From assembly GCA_030584005.1 (NCBI GenBank), contig CP129486.1, positions 1,429,556 through 1,493,555 of the forward strand: 64,000 nucleotides of DNA. The letters run 5' to 3'. Source of the DNA: Bdellovibrionota bacterium. GTDB lineage: Bacteria > Bdellovibrionota_C > UBA2361 > JAFLCA01. Numbering within the stretch: position 1 is the stretch's first letter; the number at the start of each line of letters is the position of its first letter. The position numbers and the translations under genes were made by a program. This document shows, piece after piece, positions 1 through 10,088 of this stretch. Below the pieces are notes generated by a model. That model saw nothing but the letters and a program-made list of their open reading frames with translations. It searched no databases and had not been told where the DNA came from.

Positions 1-8
1 TGTGAGTT

Positions 9-155
9 AAATCGAAAGAGTGCACAAAAAGGGCGGAGAGATCAGCGAGGGAAAACTTTGTGAATAGTCACTGTGATAGGCCACCAGAAATAATCTTCCG
101 CCGCCAACGCTGGGTGGGGAGCAAATCGTTCAAATAGTGCAAACAAGGGGCGGAG
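9..155. repeat. Degenerate direct repeat pair (9-38 and 123-155)
   Basis: Two stretches share an AAATCG start, an AGTGCA-like middle and a GGGCGGAG end, about 115 bp apart. They sit upstream of a small open frame. Function is unknown; they could be paired protein-binding sites or chance. Confidence 0.3.
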
Positions 156-260
156 TTGTGCCGAGGTCACGGTCACTCCTAAGGATTTACCCCATTGAGT
201 AAGAGCACAAATGGCGTACAATCACCGTTCTCTGTGTTCCTTTGTTGAGGTAGTAGTACT

Positions 261-485
261 ATGCCATCCACCAATCAAACTAATAATCCAGGCCCTGCTG
301 GGGAAGATCCCCGATTTGATGACTCTAACGACGTCCTGTCCCTCGCGCGTTCTCGAGAGTATGCGGCGACTCATCCGGAGGTTCTCCGACCAGAAACCCC
401 AGCTGCCACCCCAAATCTAAGCGAGGCCGAGCTGAATGCGGCCTGGAAGGCGCTGCCGGAGGCACAACGCCGGGGGGATTGCTAA
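261..485 (+). CDS. Small hypothetical protein (74 aa)
   Basis: A 74-residue frame starting at ATG 261, with a weak GAGG about 10 nt upstream. The product is polar, rich in Pro, Glu, Ala and Asn, with a helical C-terminal half (SEAELNAAWKALPEAQRRGD) and no membrane segment. I do not recognise a family. It lies alone upstream of the str operon and is separated from it by a hairpin at 662-685. It may be a real small gene or a chance frame; composition only mildly favours coding. Confidence 0.35.
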   Translation: MPSTNQTNNPGPAGEDPRFDDSNDVLSLARSREYAATHPEVLRPETPAATPNLSEAELNAAWKALPEAQRRGDC

Positions 486-661
486 GCAGGGCCGCATTGT
501 TCCCGCACCCCCATCGGCATAGTAACCTATTGATGCCGCAGCATTTTTGTTTGGCAGGGAGCGGCCTACAGCGATCGACCATACGGAGTCGATGCGGGGT
601 GGGGGTCCCGTCTGCAGAGTGGTGCTGAGGCGGGCATCATCGGTCCGGCATCCATTGCAAA

Positions 662-685
662 AACCCCGCTAAATCGGGGGGTTTA
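662..685 (+). terminator. Terminator-like hairpin upstream of the str operon
   Basis: AAACCCC (662-668) can pair with GGGGTTT (679-685), followed by a short A/T stretch. The U tract is weak. Placed between the small frame at 261 and the str promoter candidate, it may end upstream transcription. Confidence 0.45.
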
Positions 686-687
686 AT

Positions 688-716
688 TGACTTCACTGGG
701 GCAAGATGATAACAAA
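688..716 (+). promoter_or_regulatory. Candidate sigma70 promoter of the str operon
   Basis: TTGACT (688-693), a 17-nt spacer, then TAACAA (711-716), immediately after the hairpin. The -35 is good and the -10 is poor. If used, it gives a leader of roughly 370 nt before rpsL. Confidence 0.35.
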
Positions 717-1045
717 GTGCCCTCGTAACTGCATGGGTACCGTGAACCGGTCCATAGTAGCCGCCTTAGTGCGCTACGGTTGGTGAACAGGTTAGTGGAT
801 GCAAGGCCTTCTCCTGGAAGGGCAACATCCCAGCGGGATTCCCTGCGGAGCTGCTATCTGATGCGTGCGGCATTTGCGTGACTGAGTCCTTTTGGTCGCG
901 TCTCGCTCTGCGTCATTTGTTCCAGGAAAGCAGCACACACATAGGTCGTCTTCGAGTTCTCCTTGCGCCGAGTTCGCCTTGCACTGGGCTCGTCAGTAGT
1001 TGAGCCGTTTTGATGCAGAGGGGGAGGGCTGAAGATTGGTATTGT

Positions 1046-1067
1046 CCGCGACCTGAGAGGGTCGCGG
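1046..1067 (+). promoter_or_regulatory. Perfect 8-bp hairpin in the rpsL leader
   Basis: CCGCGACC (1046-1053) pairs perfectly with GGTCGCGG (1060-1067) around a 6-nt loop, ending 25 nt before the rpsL ATG and 17 nt before its AAGG ribosome-binding site. No U tract follows, so leader control or RNA stability is likelier than termination. Confidence 0.5.
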
Positions 1068-1092
1068 GAGTGAAGAAGATACGTAAGGTACT

Positions 1093-1464
1093 ATGCCTAC
1101 AATTAATCAGCTGATTCGCAGTCCTCGCAGGAAACGTCGGGCCAAGAGTAAGTCTCCGGCGCTCGTTAATTGCCCGTTCCGCCGCGGCGTGTGCACGCGC
1201 GTGTACACAATGACTCCGAAGAAGCCGAATTCAGCGCTGCGTAAGGTCGCGCGTGTGCGCTTGACTACCGGTATGGAGATCACGACCTACATTCCGGGAG
1301 TTCGACATAACTTGCAGGAGCACTCCGTGGTGCTGGTGCGTGGCGGTCGTGTGAAGGATCTCCCCGGATGTCGTTATCACATCGTACGCGGGAAGCTCGA
1401 GGCCCATGGCGTGCAGGATAGAAAGCAGGGTCGTTCGAAGTACGGCGCAAAGCGGCCGAAGTAG
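1093..1464 (+). CDS. rpsL: 30S ribosomal protein S12
   Basis: S12 (123 aa, normal length) sits at the decoding centre of the 30S subunit. The hallmark [10 protein letters not shown] and GGRVKDLPG blocks are present. K43 and K88, where streptomycin-resistance changes usually occur, are wild-type, and D89, the methylthiolation site in many bacteria, is present. AAGG at 1085-1088 sets the ATG start. It is the first gene of the run, 41 nt ahead of rpsG, as in the classic str operon. Confidence 0.98.
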   Translation: MPTINQLIRSPRRKRRAKSKSPALVNCPFRRGVCTRVYTMTPKKPNSALRKVARVRLTTGMEITTYIPGVRHNLQEHSVVLVRGGRVKDLPGCRYHIVRGKLEAHGVQDRKQGRSKYGAKRPK

Positions 1465-1505
1465 CTCATGTGATTGTGAAGGATTAGGCAGTCAAGGATA
1501 AGACC

Positions 1506-1976
1506 ATGTCCAGAAAGAAAAGAATTGGTTCGCGCTCGATTAAGGCCGATGCAAAGTACGGTGAGCATTCGATCGCCAAACTTACGAACGTTTTGATGCA
1601 GGACGGAAAGAGGGCGATTGCTGAGCGGGCCGTATACACGGCGCTTGACGATGTGCAGCAGAAGCTGAACGACGATCCGATCAAGATCTTCCAGAAAGCT
1701 CTTATGAATGTGAAGCCTCTGCTCGAGGTGCGTTCACGTCGTGTTGGTGGCGCGAACTATCAAGTTCCGACGGAAGTCCCGGCACCTCGCGCGCAATCCT
1801 TGGCCCTGCGTTGGCTGGTTGCGGCTACTGAAGAGCGCGGTGAGAAGACGCTGGCCCAGAGGCTTTCCGGCGAGATTATGGATGCGTTCAACAATCGCGG
1901 AGGCGCGGTGAAGAAGCGCGAGGACACCCATCGTATGGCTGAAGCCAACAAGGCCTTCGCCCATTTCCGGTGGTAA
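1506..1976 (+). CDS. rpsG: 30S ribosomal protein S7
   Basis: S7 (156 aa) nucleates assembly of the 30S head by binding the 3' major domain of 16S rRNA and contacts the E site. The family start SRKKRIGSR, the central VRSRRVGGANYQVP and the KREDTHRMAEANKAFAHFRW end are all intact. It lies between rpsL and fusA, 37 nt before the latter. In E. coli S7 autoregulates the str mRNA; I see no obvious equivalent structure in the short rpsL-rpsG gap. Confidence 0.98.
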   Translation: MSRKKRIGSRSIKADAKYGEHSIAKLTNVLMQDGKRAIAERAVYTALDDVQQKLNDDPIKIFQKALMNVKPLLEVRSRRVGGANYQVPTEVPAPRAQSLALRWLVAATEERGEKTLAQRLSGEIMDAFNNRGGAVKKREDTHRMAEANKAFAHFRW

Positions 1977-2013
1977 TGGTTTTATTGAAAGTTTCCTTTG
2001 AAGCGAGTGAGTT

Positions 2014-4119
2014 GTGGCGAAGATTGATTTAAGCAAAACACGAAACATCGGCATCATGGCGCACATCGATGCCGGTAAGACGACTACGACGGAGCGCATT
2101 CTGTACTACACCGGGATCAACTATAAGATCGGTGAAGTGCATGAGGGCGCTGCGACCATGGACTACATGGAGCTTGAGCAAGAGCGGGGTATCACTATTA
2201 CCTCAGCGGCGACAACCTGTAAGTGGCGTGGCGCGTTGGGAGATCGGCCGGAGCACAAAATTAACATAATCGATACTCCGGGCCACGTGGACTTCACCAT
2301 CGAGGTCGAGCGAAGCCTGCGCGTGCTCGACGGCGCGGTTGCTGTGTTTGATGGCGTGAACGGAGTAGAGCCGCAGTCGGAAACGGTATGGCGGCAGGGC
2401 AACAAGTTCCGGGTGCCGCGCATCTGTTTCATCAACAAAATGGATCGGGTGGGCGCAGACTTCAATTTCAGCGTGGGAACGATCCGCGAGCGGCTCGGCG
2501 CCAAAGCGGTGCCGGTGCAGCTGCCGATTGGCTCGGAGAGCAGTTTCCAGGGGGTGATTGATCTAGTTCGGATGAGGGCTATTTATTACCTCGACGAGAC
2601 CCTCGGGGCGAAGTTTGAGATCCGGGATATTCCAGCGGATATGATGGATGATGTGCAGAAGGCTCGCGAATATGTGATCGAGGCTATTGCAGAAGTCGAT
2701 GATGCCATCATGGAAAAGTATCTGGGTGGCGAGACGGTGAGCGAGCAAGAGATCTTGGCGGGTCTCCGCAAAGGAACCCTTGCCATGGCGCTGTTCCCGG
2801 TGTTCTGCGGTTCGGCCTTCAAGAACAAGGGAGTGCAGCCGCTCTTGGATGGAGTGGTGGATTACCTACCTTCACCCCTGGACGTACCGCCGGTGAATGG
2901 ATCCGACATCGGCGCCAAGAAAGAGGATGAGGGGAAGCTTGTGCGGAACCCCGATCCGGACGGCCCGTTTTGTGCTCTCGCCTTTAAGATCATCACCGAT
3001 CCTTACGTCGGGGTATTGACCTTCTTCCGTGTGTATTCTGGAACGCTCAAACCGGGAACGACCGTGCTGAATAGCACCCGTGACAAGCGTGAGCGTATTG
3101 GGCGCGTATTGCGTATCCATGCCGACAAGCGCGAAGAGGTGGAGGAGATTAGTGCCGGTGATATAGGCGCGGCGGTCGGTCTCAAGGAGTCGTTTACAGG
3201 GGACACCCTGTGCGATACCGATAATCCAATTGTGCTGGAGAGTATCCATGCTCCGGCGCCTGTTATTTCAGTTGCGATTGAGCCGAAGACTCGTGCCGAT
3301 GAAGAGAAGCTCGGCCTGAGCCTGATGAAGCTCGCCAAAGAGGATCCATCTCTAAAGGTCAGCGTCGATAAGGAGTCGGGGCAAACGATTATCTCCGGAA
3401 TGGGAGAGTTGCACCTCGATATCGTGCAGCAGCGTATGATGCGCGAATTCGGCGTCGATACCACGGTGGGTAAGCCGCAGGTTGCCTATCGTGAAACGAT
3501 AACCGGTTCTTGTGAGCAGGAAGGCAAGTATATCAAACAGACCGGCGGTCGTGGACAGTACGGTCATGTGGTTATTCGCATCGAGCCGCTTCCTCCCGGT
3601 TCGGGAGTTGAGTTTGTCGATGAGATCAAGGGTGGCGTGATCCCGCGCGAGTATATTCCGGCCGTCGAAGATGGTGTGCGGGAAGCGCTTGAGGGCGGTG
3701 TCATGGCTGGGTATCCCGTCATCGACATGCGAGTGGCGTTGTTCTTCGGAAGCTTCCACGAGGTGGATTCAAGCGAAATCGCATTCAAGATCGCTGGCTC
3801 CATGGCAGTGAAGGATGCCTGCAAGAAAGCGGGCATGCAGCTGCTTGAGCCTATTATGGCGGTCGAAGTGATCTCGCCCGATGAATTCATCAGCAACGTG
3901 GTTGGGGACCTCAACCGTCGTCGTGCCCGCATCATGGGGATGGAATCCCGTGCTGGTGCGCAGGTGGTCAAGGCGGAGGTGCCTCTTTCGGAGATGTTTG
4001 GCTATTCAACAGATCTGCGCTCGAGCTCGCAAGGTCGTGCGAACTTCACTATGGAGTACCACCACTACGCGAGCGTGCCGACGCACATTGCAGAGAGCCT
4101 TGTGTCGACGGGGAAGTAG
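2014..4119 (+). CDS. fusA: Translation elongation factor G
   Basis: EF-G (701 aa) is the GTPase that drives translocation and, with RRF, ribosome recycling. It begins with GTG. The G domain shows AHIDAGKT (16-23), the switch I GITIT (59-63), DTPGH (87-91) and NKMD (141-144). Domains II-V follow, including the family-typical GRGQYGHV in domain IV. Length and motifs are those of canonical EF-G1. It follows rpsG by 37 nt and precedes tuf by 104 nt. Confidence 0.98.
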   Translation: MAKIDLSKTRNIGIMAHIDAGKTTTTERILYYTGINYKIGEVHEGAATMDYMELEQERGITITSAATTCKWRGALGDRPEHKINIIDTPGHVDFTIEVERSLRVLDGAVAVFDGVNGVEPQSETVWRQGNKFRVPRICFINKMDRVGADFNFSVGTIRERLGAKAVPVQLPIGSESSFQGVIDLVRMRAIYYLDETLGAKFEIRDIPADMMDDVQKAREYVIEAIAEVDDAIMEKYLGGETVSEQEILAGLRKGTLAMALFPVFCGSAFKNKGVQPLLDGVVDYLPSPLDVPPVNGSDIGAKKEDEGKLVRNPDPDGPFCALAFKIITDPYVGVLTFFRVYSGTLKPGTTVLNSTRDKRERIGRVLRIHADKREEVEEISAGDIGAAVGLKESFTGDTLCDTDNPIVLESIHAPAPVISVAIEPKTRADEEKLGLSLMKLAKEDPSLKVSVDKESGQTIISGMGELHLDIVQQRMMREFGVDTTVGKPQVAYRETITGSCEQEGKYIKQTGGRGQYGHVVIRIEPLPPGSGVEFVDEIKGGVIPREYIPAVEDGVREALEGGVMAGYPVIDMRVALFFGSFHEVDSSEIAFKIAGSMAVKDACKKAGMQLLEPIMAVEVISPDEFISNVVGDLNRRRARIMGMESRAGAQVVKAEVPLSEMFGYSTDLRSSSQGRANFTMEYHHYASVPTHIAESLVSTGK

Positions 4120-4223
4120 AGCTGGTTGGAGTACGTTTTTGAGCGAAGTGAGATATCCGTGGGGTCCTGCTGCGGAGATCTTGAAATGTGTGTTTAGTGA
4201 ATTAGGTAAGGACGGAGCTGCAT

Positions 4224-5420
4224 ATGTCAAAGCAAAAATTTGAAAGAAGTAAGCCGCACGTAAACGTCGGCACCATTGGTCACATCGACCATGGTAAGAC
4301 GACCTTGACGGCTGCATTGGTGAATACCCAGGCACGTCGCGGTAAAGCGTCGGCGAAGTCCTACCAGGATATCGCCAAGGGCGGCACCGTGCGTGACTCA
4401 ACCAAGACGGTCACCATTGCCAGTGCGCACGTGGAATACGAGACGGAAAATCGTCACTACGCACACGTGGACTGCCCGGGCCATGCCGATTATGTGAAGA
4501 ACATGATTACCGGTGCGGCGCAGATGGACGGAGCGATCCTCGTTGTGGATGCTGCCGACGGTCCGATGCCGCAGACCCGTGAGCACATCCTGCTTGCCCG
4601 CCAGGTCGGCGTGCCAAAGATCGTGGTGTTCCTTAACAAGGTCGACCTCGTCGACGACAAGGAGCTGCTCGATCTCGTCGAAATGGAAGTTCGTGATCTT
4701 CTGAACAAGTACGATTTCCCCGGGGATGACACGCCGATCATCAAGGGGAGCGCCCTCAAGGCTCTGCAGGGTGAGGATAGCGAGCTTGGGATGGGTTCCA
4801 TCGACAAGCTGCTCGCGACGATCGACGAGTATGTGCCGGTTCCACAGCGTGAGATCGACAAGCCGTTCCTTATGTCGATTGAAGATGTGTTCTCGATCGA
4901 AGGCCGCGGTACGGTCGCCACCGGTCGTGTGGAGCGCGGTATTGTCAAGGTTGGCCAGGAAGTCGAAGTCATCGGCCTTCGTCCGACCACCAAGACGGTT
5001 GTTACCGGCGTCGAAATGTTCAACAAGACCCTGGATGAGGGACAGGCTGGAGATAACCTCGGCTGCCTTCTCCGCGGATTGAAGCGTGAAGAGGTGGAGC
5101 GTGGTCAAGTGCTCGCGCAGCCGGGAACGATTACCCCGCACACCAAGTTCAAGGCCGAAATCTACGTCTTGAAGAAAGAAGAAGGTGGTCGTCATAAACC
5201 ATTCTTCGCGGGATATCGTCCTCAGTTCTACTTCCGTACTACGGACGTGACCGGCTCCATCAAGCTCCCACAAGGGGTCGAGATGGCTATGCCCGGTGAC
5301 AACGTGAACATTGATGTGGAACTTGTGAGCCCAATCGCGATGGAGAAGCAATTGCGCTTCGCTATCCGTGAGGGAGGTAAAACGGTTGGTTCCGGTATCG
5401 TAACCGAAATCATTGAGTAA
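4224..5420 (+). CDS. tuf: Translation elongation factor Tu (atypical switch I)
   Basis: EF-Tu (398 aa) delivers aminoacyl-tRNA to the ribosome. G1 GHIDHGKTT (19-27), G3 DCPGH and G4 NKVD (138-141) are intact, as are domains II and III. The switch I/effector loop is unusual: where most bacteria have an EEKARGITI-like stretch, this protein reads [17 protein letters not shown] (49-65). The second Thr, equivalent to the Mg-binding one, remains. From memory, a similar loop occurs in some Planctomycetes and Verrucomicrobia; I could not verify this. It is the only tuf in the window. Confidence 0.97.
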   Translation: MSKQKFERSKPHVNVGTIGHIDHGKTTLTAALVNTQARRGKASAKSYQDIAKGGTVRDSTKTVTIASAHVEYETENRHYAHVDCPGHADYVKNMITGAAQMDGAILVVDAADGPMPQTREHILLARQVGVPKIVVFLNKVDLVDDKELLDLVEMEVRDLLNKYDFPGDDTPIIKGSALKALQGEDSELGMGSIDKLLATIDEYVPVPQREIDKPFLMSIEDVFSIEGRGTVATGRVERGIVKVGQEVEVIGLRPTTKTVVTGVEMFNKTLDEGQAGDNLGCLLRGLKREEVERGQVLAQPGTITPHTKFKAEIYVLKKEEGGRHKPFFAGYRPQFYFRTTDVTGSIKLPQGVEMAMPGDNVNIDVELVSPIAMEKQLRFAIREGGKTVGSGIVTEIIE

Positions 5421-5431
5421 CCGTTTCATAT

Positions 5432-5464
5432 GAGTCCGCGCGTGGCGGTTGCACGTGCGGACTC
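5432..5464 (+). promoter_or_regulatory. Strong hairpin between tuf and rpsJ
   Basis: GAGTCCGC (5432-5439) pairs with GCGGACTC (5457-5464). A G.T pair and CGTG/CACG extend the stem to 13 pairs around a 7-nt loop. It ends 5 nt before the rpsJ ribosome-binding site GGAAAGG. There is no U run, so partial attenuation, RNase processing or control of S10-section translation are all possible. Confidence 0.55.
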
Positions 5465-5485
5465 TTGCTGGAAAGGATAGTGCAC

Positions 5486-5800
5486 ATGCTCGGTGGTCAG
5501 CTCATTCGCATTCGGCTTAAGGGATACGATCATAAACTGTTGGATTCAGCAGTAACGGAGATCGTATCGACTGTTCGTCGTACAGGTGGTCGTGTCGCAG
5601 GACCGATCCCACTGCCTACGAAAATTGAACGATACACGGTGAACCGTTCGCCGCATGTCGACAAAAAATCTCGGGAGCAGTTTGAGGTACGCACGCATAA
5701 GCGACTCATCGATATCCTAGAGCCGACTCAACAGACGATTGATGAGTTGGGTAAATTGGAGCTGTCGACTGGTATCGACGTTGAGATCAAGTTGCAGTAG
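5486..5800 (+). CDS. rpsJ: 30S ribosomal protein S10
   Basis: S10 (104 aa) is a 30S head protein, also known as NusE in transcription antitermination. I start it at ATG 5486 because GGAAAGG (5470-5476) is correctly spaced and the length matches the ~103-aa family. A TTG seven codons upstream overlaps that ribosome-binding site. The [14 protein letters not shown] start and RTHKRLIDI block are diagnostic. It heads the S10 section and is preceded by a strong hairpin. Confidence 0.97.
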   Translation: MLGGQLIRIRLKGYDHKLLDSAVTEIVSTVRRTGGRVAGPIPLPTKIERYTVNRSPHVDKKSREQFEVRTHKRLIDILEPTQQTIDELGKLELSTGIDVEIKLQ

Positions 5801-5882
5801 GTGCGTGGCGAGTCCACGAGATGGTGTTGCACATTGCTATGATGTGCGCGGCACCCCAGAGTAATTTGGGAGCTTTCTCAAG

Positions 5883-6620
5883 ATGAGTACAGAAACAGGT
5901 AATGCAACTGGGACGCAAGAGTCCAACGCAGCAGGGATACAGCCGTCACCACGGATGTTTCCTGAGGGGCTGATTGGCAAGAAGGTCGGGATGACTCAGG
6001 TATTCACACCGGAAGGTGAGGTAATACCGGTCACTGTTGTTCAGGTCGGCCCATGCCACATCTTGGATGTGCGAACAAACGAGCAGCATGGTTATTCGGC
6101 CGTGCAGTTCGGGTTCGAGCCCAAGAAGCAGCAGCGTATAGACAAGGCGTTGATGGGTCATTTTGCGAAGGCCGGCAAGGGCGGGTTCTATATGGTCAGC
6201 GAGCTGCGTTGTGATGCGCAGCGGCTCGGCTGGACCACTCCCGGTCACGAGGTCAAAGTTGCCGATGTGTTCGCCGCAGGCGAACTCGTCGACATTTCCG
6301 GCGTGACCAAGGGGCGTGGTTTTGCAGGCGTTGTGAAGCGCTTCAAGGTGGGTGGGCAACCGTCAACCCGCGGCACCCATGAGTACCGTCGTCACATCGG
6401 TGCGATTGGAAACAGAAAGTTTCCGGGCCGTGTGAAGAAGAATCAACGTATGCCGGGGCATATGGGGAACGAGAACACCACGGTAAAGAATTTGCGGGTG
6501 GTCGGAGTGAACCCTGAGGAAAACTTGCTGCTGGTCCAGGGAGGTATCCCCGGAGCCAAGGGTGGTTTCGTCGTTGTTCGCAAGGCACGCAAGACCTATC
6601 GGTCTGCTAAGGCGGCGTAG
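5883..6620 (+). CDS. rplC: 50S ribosomal protein L3
   Basis: L3 (245 aa) binds 23S rRNA near the peptidyl-transferase centre. The conserved core begins around residue 28 (LIGKKVGMTQVF) and runs to the basic C-terminus. About 25 extra N-terminal residues rich in Thr, Gly, Asn and Ala precede it. ATG 5883 has a GGGAG site, whereas the internal Met near 5955 has none, so the extension is probably translated. rplD follows after 26 nt. Confidence 0.97.
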   Translation: MSTETGNATGTQESNAAGIQPSPRMFPEGLIGKKVGMTQVFTPEGEVIPVTVVQVGPCHILDVRTNEQHGYSAVQFGFEPKKQQRIDKALMGHFAKAGKGGFYMVSELRCDAQRLGWTTPGHEVKVADVFAAGELVDISGVTKGRGFAGVVKRFKVGGQPSTRGTHEYRRHIGAIGNRKFPGRVKKNQRMPGHMGNENTTVKNLRVVGVNPEENLLLVQGGIPGAKGGFVVVRKARKTYRSAKAA

Positions 6621-6646
6621 CTGAAGAGAGAATGTGAGGGACAATC

Positions 6647-7300
6647 ATGAGCACCGTCGATTACAAAGTAGTAAATAGCAAGGGCAAAGAGGTCGCCTCG
6701 ATGTCTCTAAGCGCTGGTGTATTTGGAGTGCGGCCTCACGAAGCATCGGTGCATGCGGTTGTGCGCTGGCAGCTGGCCAAGCGCCGCGCCGGCACCCATC
6801 AGGCCCTAACGCGGTCAATGATCGAGGGTGGGAAAAAGAAGCCCTTTCAACAGAAACACACCGGCCGGGCGCGCCAAGGTTCCACGGTGGGGCCGCATAT
6901 GGTGGGTGGTGCCGTGGTGTTTGGGCCGCTCCCCAGGAGTTACGAGCACCGAGTGCCGAAGCGGGTGCGACGTCTGGCGCTCGCCTCCGTGCTCTCCGAT
7001 AAGGTCAAGGCGGGAAACCTCGTGATCGTGGACAACCTCTCGACCGAGAACGGAAAGACCAAGGATTTCGCGGCTCAACTTAAGGCCTTCGGAATTAAGG
7101 CGGGCCGGGTATTGGTGGTGTGCGATGTGGAGAATGAACTTCTCACTCGTGCGGCGAGGAATATTCCAGAAGTCAAAATACTGCCGGTCGAAGGGGTGAA
7201 CGTGTACGACGTTCTGCATGCTCGCTATCTGGTGGGCTCGAAGTCGGCAATTGCGGCGCTCGAGAAGCGATGTGCCGGCAGTGATGGTGAGAAGGCATAA
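6647..7300 (+). CDS. rplD: 50S ribosomal protein L4
   Basis: L4 (217 aa) lines the exit tunnel with its extended loop. Family blocks are present: the loop segment with [16 protein letters not shown], and [21 protein letters not shown]. In E. coli L4 represses the S10 operon; the hairpin upstream of rpsJ could be a comparable target here, but this is only inference. It lies between rplC and rplW. Confidence 0.97.
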   Translation: MSTVDYKVVNSKGKEVASMSLSAGVFGVRPHEASVHAVVRWQLAKRRAGTHQALTRSMIEGGKKKPFQQKHTGRARQGSTVGPHMVGGAVVFGPLPRSYEHRVPKRVRRLALASVLSDKVKAGNLVIVDNLSTENGKTKDFAAQLKAFGIKAGRVLVVCDVENELLTRAARNIPEVKILPVEGVNVYDVLHARYLVGSKSAIAALEKRCAGSDGEKA

Positions 7301-7329
7301 TCCAAGAGGACTTAGATAAGGTGGTGCGT

Positions 7330-7704
7330 ATGGCCAAGACAGCCAAAGCAAAAACGAAGAGCGCAGCGAAGGCCAAGTCAAAGAGCGCGATGCCGACGGT
7401 GAGTGGTGCAGCCTGGGTCAAGGATTATCAGGTCGTGTTGTCGCCAATCGTTACGGAGAAGAGCGCGCAGGTGGGCGGGGCGGGCACAACTGTGGTGTTC
7501 AAGGTGGATCCGCGCGCTTCAAAGACAGATATCAAGGCAGCCGTGCAGCGAATATTCAATGTGCTGGTTGCTGAAGTGAGAACTGCGAATTTTATGGGAA
7601 AGCCCAAGCGGACTATGAGATCCGTGGGGCGTCGAGCGGCCTACAAGAAGGCTTATGTGACGCTCAAAGAGGGGCAGAAGATTGATTTGGTTGAGGGACT
7701 CTAA
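7330..7704 (+). CDS. rplW: 50S ribosomal protein L23
   Basis: L23 (124 aa from ATG 7330) sits at the tunnel exit and is the docking site for trigger factor and SRP. The AAGGTGG at 7317-7323 favours ATG 7330 over the GTG three codons upstream. An extra Lys/Ala-rich N-terminus of about 28 residues precedes the core that begins near DYQVVLSPIVTEKS. Such tails are common additions in this lineage's r-proteins (compare L17). Only 3 nt separate it from rplB. Confidence 0.95.
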   Translation: MAKTAKAKTKSAAKAKSKSAMPTVSGAAWVKDYQVVLSPIVTEKSAQVGGAGTTVVFKVDPRASKTDIKAAVQRIFNVLVAEVRTANFMGKPKRTMRSVGRRAAYKKAYVTLKEGQKIDLVEGL

Positions 7705-7707
7705 GCC

Positions 7708-8544
7708 ATGGCCTTGAAGCGTTTCAAACCCCATACCCCGTCACGACGGTACTATACCGTTTCTGACTTTGCCGAGATCACCAAGGATCGCCCGGAGAAG
7801 TCGTTGCTTGCCCCGCTTCGTAAGACGGGCGCGCGCAACCACTTTGGCCACGCCACGAGTATCAACAAGGGCGGCGGTCATAAGCGGCGTTATCGCTTGA
7901 TTGATTTTCTGCGGGACAAAGAGGGCATCGCCGGCACGGTAATCGCGGTCGAGTACGACCCGAATCGCTCCGCGCGTATCGCCCTTGTGCAGTACGTGGA
8001 CGGTGAGAAGTGTTACATTGTGGCTCCTCAGGGCCTCAGTGTGGGTGCACGCATTACCTCCAGCAGCAGTGCAGATATTAAGCCGGGCAATACGCTGCCC
8101 CTTCGCAATATTCCGTTGGGAGAGTCGGTGCACAATGTGGAGCTCCAGCCCGGCGGGGGTGCGCGGATGGTGAGATCGGCCGGTACGGCTGCTCAGCTGG
8201 TTGCAAAGGAGGGTGAGTATGCGCTGCTCCGACTCCCCTCTGGTGAAATGCGCAATGTACACCTTAATTGCAAGGCATCGGTGGGTGCGGTGAGCAACCC
8301 TGAACATGCCAATCTCGAGATCGGGAAGGCGGGACGCAACCGCTGGAAGGGAATTCGGCCGCACAACCGCGGTGTTTCAAAGAACCCAGTTGATCACCCG
8401 ATGGGCGGCGGTCAGGGGAAGACAGCGGGCGGTCGTCCACCTTGCTCGAGAACCGGGGTGCAGGCCAAGGGACTCAAGACGCGCAACAACAAACGTACGG
8501 ACAAGTTCATTGTGCGTAGAAGGCAGCGCAAGACGGCGAACTAG
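7708..8544 (+). CDS. rplB: 50S ribosomal protein L2
   Basis: L2 (278 aa) is needed for subunit association and peptidyl-transferase function. The C-terminal signature [11 protein letters not shown], containing the conserved His, and the tail [13 protein letters not shown] are intact. Length is normal. GAGGG lies about 10 nt upstream inside the end of rplW, so the two genes are closely coupled. rpsS follows after 38 nt. Confidence 0.98.
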   Translation: MALKRFKPHTPSRRYYTVSDFAEITKDRPEKSLLAPLRKTGARNHFGHATSINKGGGHKRRYRLIDFLRDKEGIAGTVIAVEYDPNRSARIALVQYVDGEKCYIVAPQGLSVGARITSSSSADIKPGNTLPLRNIPLGESVHNVELQPGGGARMVRSAGTAAQLVAKEGEYALLRLPSGEMRNVHLNCKASVGAVSNPEHANLEIGKAGRNRWKGIRPHNRGVSKNPVDHPMGGGQGKTAGGRPPCSRTGVQAKGLKTRNNKRTDKFIVRRRQRKTAN

Positions 8545-8582
8545 GAGCGGGTTAGGAACAATTTTCATCAGGAGACAGTGCT

Positions 8583-8870
8583 ATGCCACGTTCATTAAAG
8601 AAAGGACCGTTTGTAGATTCCCACGTGCTCAAGTGGGTAGAGCGGGCGCGCTCGGGCGGCTACAAGGGGGTGATTAAGACCTGGTCGCGCAGATCAACAA
8701 TCATTCCTGACATGATTGGGCTCACCTTTGCGGTGCACAATGGAAAGAAGTTCATCCCGGTGTTCGTTACCGAGAATATGGTTGGACATAAATTGGGGGA
8801 GTTTGCCCCGACACGAACCTTCCATATGCACGGTGGCGTGAAGTCTAAGGAGGCTGCACCTGCGGCATAA
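8583..8870 (+). CDS. rpsS: 30S ribosomal protein S19
   Basis: S19 (95 aa) is a 30S head protein that pairs with S13 and forms the B1a bridge. The start [13 protein letters not shown] and the [20 protein letters not shown] block are diagnostic, and the [13 protein letters not shown] end is intact. It has the typical position between rplB and rplV. Confidence 0.98.
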   Translation: MPRSLKKGPFVDSHVLKWVERARSGGYKGVIKTWSRRSTIIPDMIGLTFAVHNGKKFIPVFVTENMVGHKLGEFAPTRTFHMHGGVKSKEAAPAA

Positions 8871-8921
8871 GGTCCGCTGGGTAATCGGATGTAATGAGGA
8901 ACAATCGGTAAGGTAATAGCC

Positions 8922-9302
8922 ATGGCTCGGCGCAAATCAACGAAGAAGGAAACTGAAACTCCTGCCGCCTATCAAGGTAGTGCGATGCTGCGGCATGTGC
9001 GCATAGCGCCCCGTAAGGCGCGGCTTGTGGTTGACCTGGTCAAGGGAAAGCAGGTCGATCATGCGTTGCGAGTGCTGCAATTCAGCAAGACCAAGGGGGC
9101 CAGCTTGGTACACAAGCTTTTGAAGTCGGCGATCGCCAATGCTCGTGAAAATCACGGTGCGGACGTCGATAAGCTCTGGGTGTCGGGTGGTTGGGTGAAT
9201 GAGGGCCGCACGATGAAGCGTTACATGCCGCGAGCCCGTGGCTCAGCTACAGAGATTCGCAAGCGTTCGTCACATATTACCTTGTGCTTGGCGGAGGTGT
9301 AA
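8922..9302 (+). CDS. rplV: 50S ribosomal protein L22
   Basis: L22 (126 aa) has a beta-hairpin that lines the exit tunnel. The core runs from the [17 protein letters not shown] block to the [17 protein letters not shown] loop region and ends in LCLAEV. About 17 extra polar, charged residues precede the usual start. The 104-nt gap to rpsC is longer than most gaps in the operon and is GT-rich, but I see no clear terminator or promoter in it. Confidence 0.97.
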   Translation: MARRKSTKKETETPAAYQGSAMLRHVRIAPRKARLVVDLVKGKQVDHALRVLQFSKTKGASLVHKLLKSAIANARENHGADVDKLWVSGGWVNEGRTMKRYMPRARGSATEIRKRSSHITLCLAEV

Positions 9303-9406
9303 GGGCGTTCATTTGCTTGAAAGGTAGGGTTCATTTAGTATCGGGGGCTCGTTTTTTGGGGTCTTCGAGGCTGAGGTGAGAGTAGGTAAGACGACTAGGA
9401 AGAAAC

Positions 9407-10069
9407 ATGGGTCAGAAAGTTAATCCGCGGGGATTTCGCATCGGAGTGATTGAGAGCTGGAGATCGCGTTGGTTCTCTGACCGTGAGCGCGCCCGCTACA
9501 TCGGAGAGGATGTAAAGATCCGCAACTTCGTAAAGCAGAAGCTGCATGCTGCGGGCATCTCGCGCATTGAAATCGAAAGAGCAGCGTCGCGGGTGAAGAT
9601 TAATATTTTCTCAGCCAAACCCGGAATTGTAATCGGGAAGAAGGGCAAGGATATAGAAGATCTGCGCAAGGAGCTGAAGGCTCTCGTACAGCGTGAAGTG
9701 AGTTTGAATATTATCGAGGCCCGCAAGCCCGACATGGATGCGCAGCTTGTAGCGGAAGGCATTGCCTTTCAACTGGAGCGTCGTGTGAACTTCCGACGCG
9801 CCATGAAGGAAGCTGTGGGTAAGTGCCTTCGCTCGGGTGCTGAGGGAATAAAGATCTGGGTTGCCGGCCGTCTGAACGGGTCCGAGATTGCGCGCACCGA
9901 AGAGTACAAGGAAGGCCGAGTGCCGCTGCACACTCTTCGGGCGGATATTGATTATGGATTCGCGCAGGCCTACTGCACCTATGGTGTGATTGGCGTGAAG
10001 GTATGGGTATTCAAGGGCGAAAAGTTCTCGCCGGGTGAGGCCGTGCCGTACGAGGCGATTCAGCTTTAA
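9407..10069 (+). CDS. rpsC: 30S ribosomal protein S3
   Basis: S3 (220 aa) forms the mRNA entry channel with S4 and S5. It opens with [15 protein letters not shown], has a KH-domain [14 protein letters not shown] loop near residues 70-85, and the C-terminal RGLN-type domain ([20 protein letters not shown]). GGAAGA precedes the ATG. rplP follows after 19 nt. Confidence 0.98.
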   Translation: MGQKVNPRGFRIGVIESWRSRWFSDRERARYIGEDVKIRNFVKQKLHAAGISRIEIERAASRVKINIFSAKPGIVIGKKGKDIEDLRKELKALVQREVSLNIIEARKPDMDAQLVAEGIAFQLERRVNFRRAMKEAVGKCLRSGAEGIKIWVAGRLNGSEIARTEEYKEGRVPLHTLRADIDYGFAQAYCTYGVIGVKVWVFKGEKFSPGEAVPYEAIQL

Positions 10070-10088
10070 TTTTTGGGAGTGAGCGGTC

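Larger units (their letters stand above)
486..1092. other. Gene-free leader of the str operon
   Basis: About 600 bases with no supportable gene on either strand. The stretch contains a terminator-like hairpin, a promoter candidate and a perfect hairpin just before rpsL, listed separately. It is probably the promoter and long 5' leader of the ribosomal supercluster. Confidence 0.6.

Noticed and set aside
4398..5429. 343-codon open frame antisense to tuf
   Set aside because: It mirrors the biased codons of tuf, has no ribosome-binding site and no domain character, and tuf on the other strand is certain.
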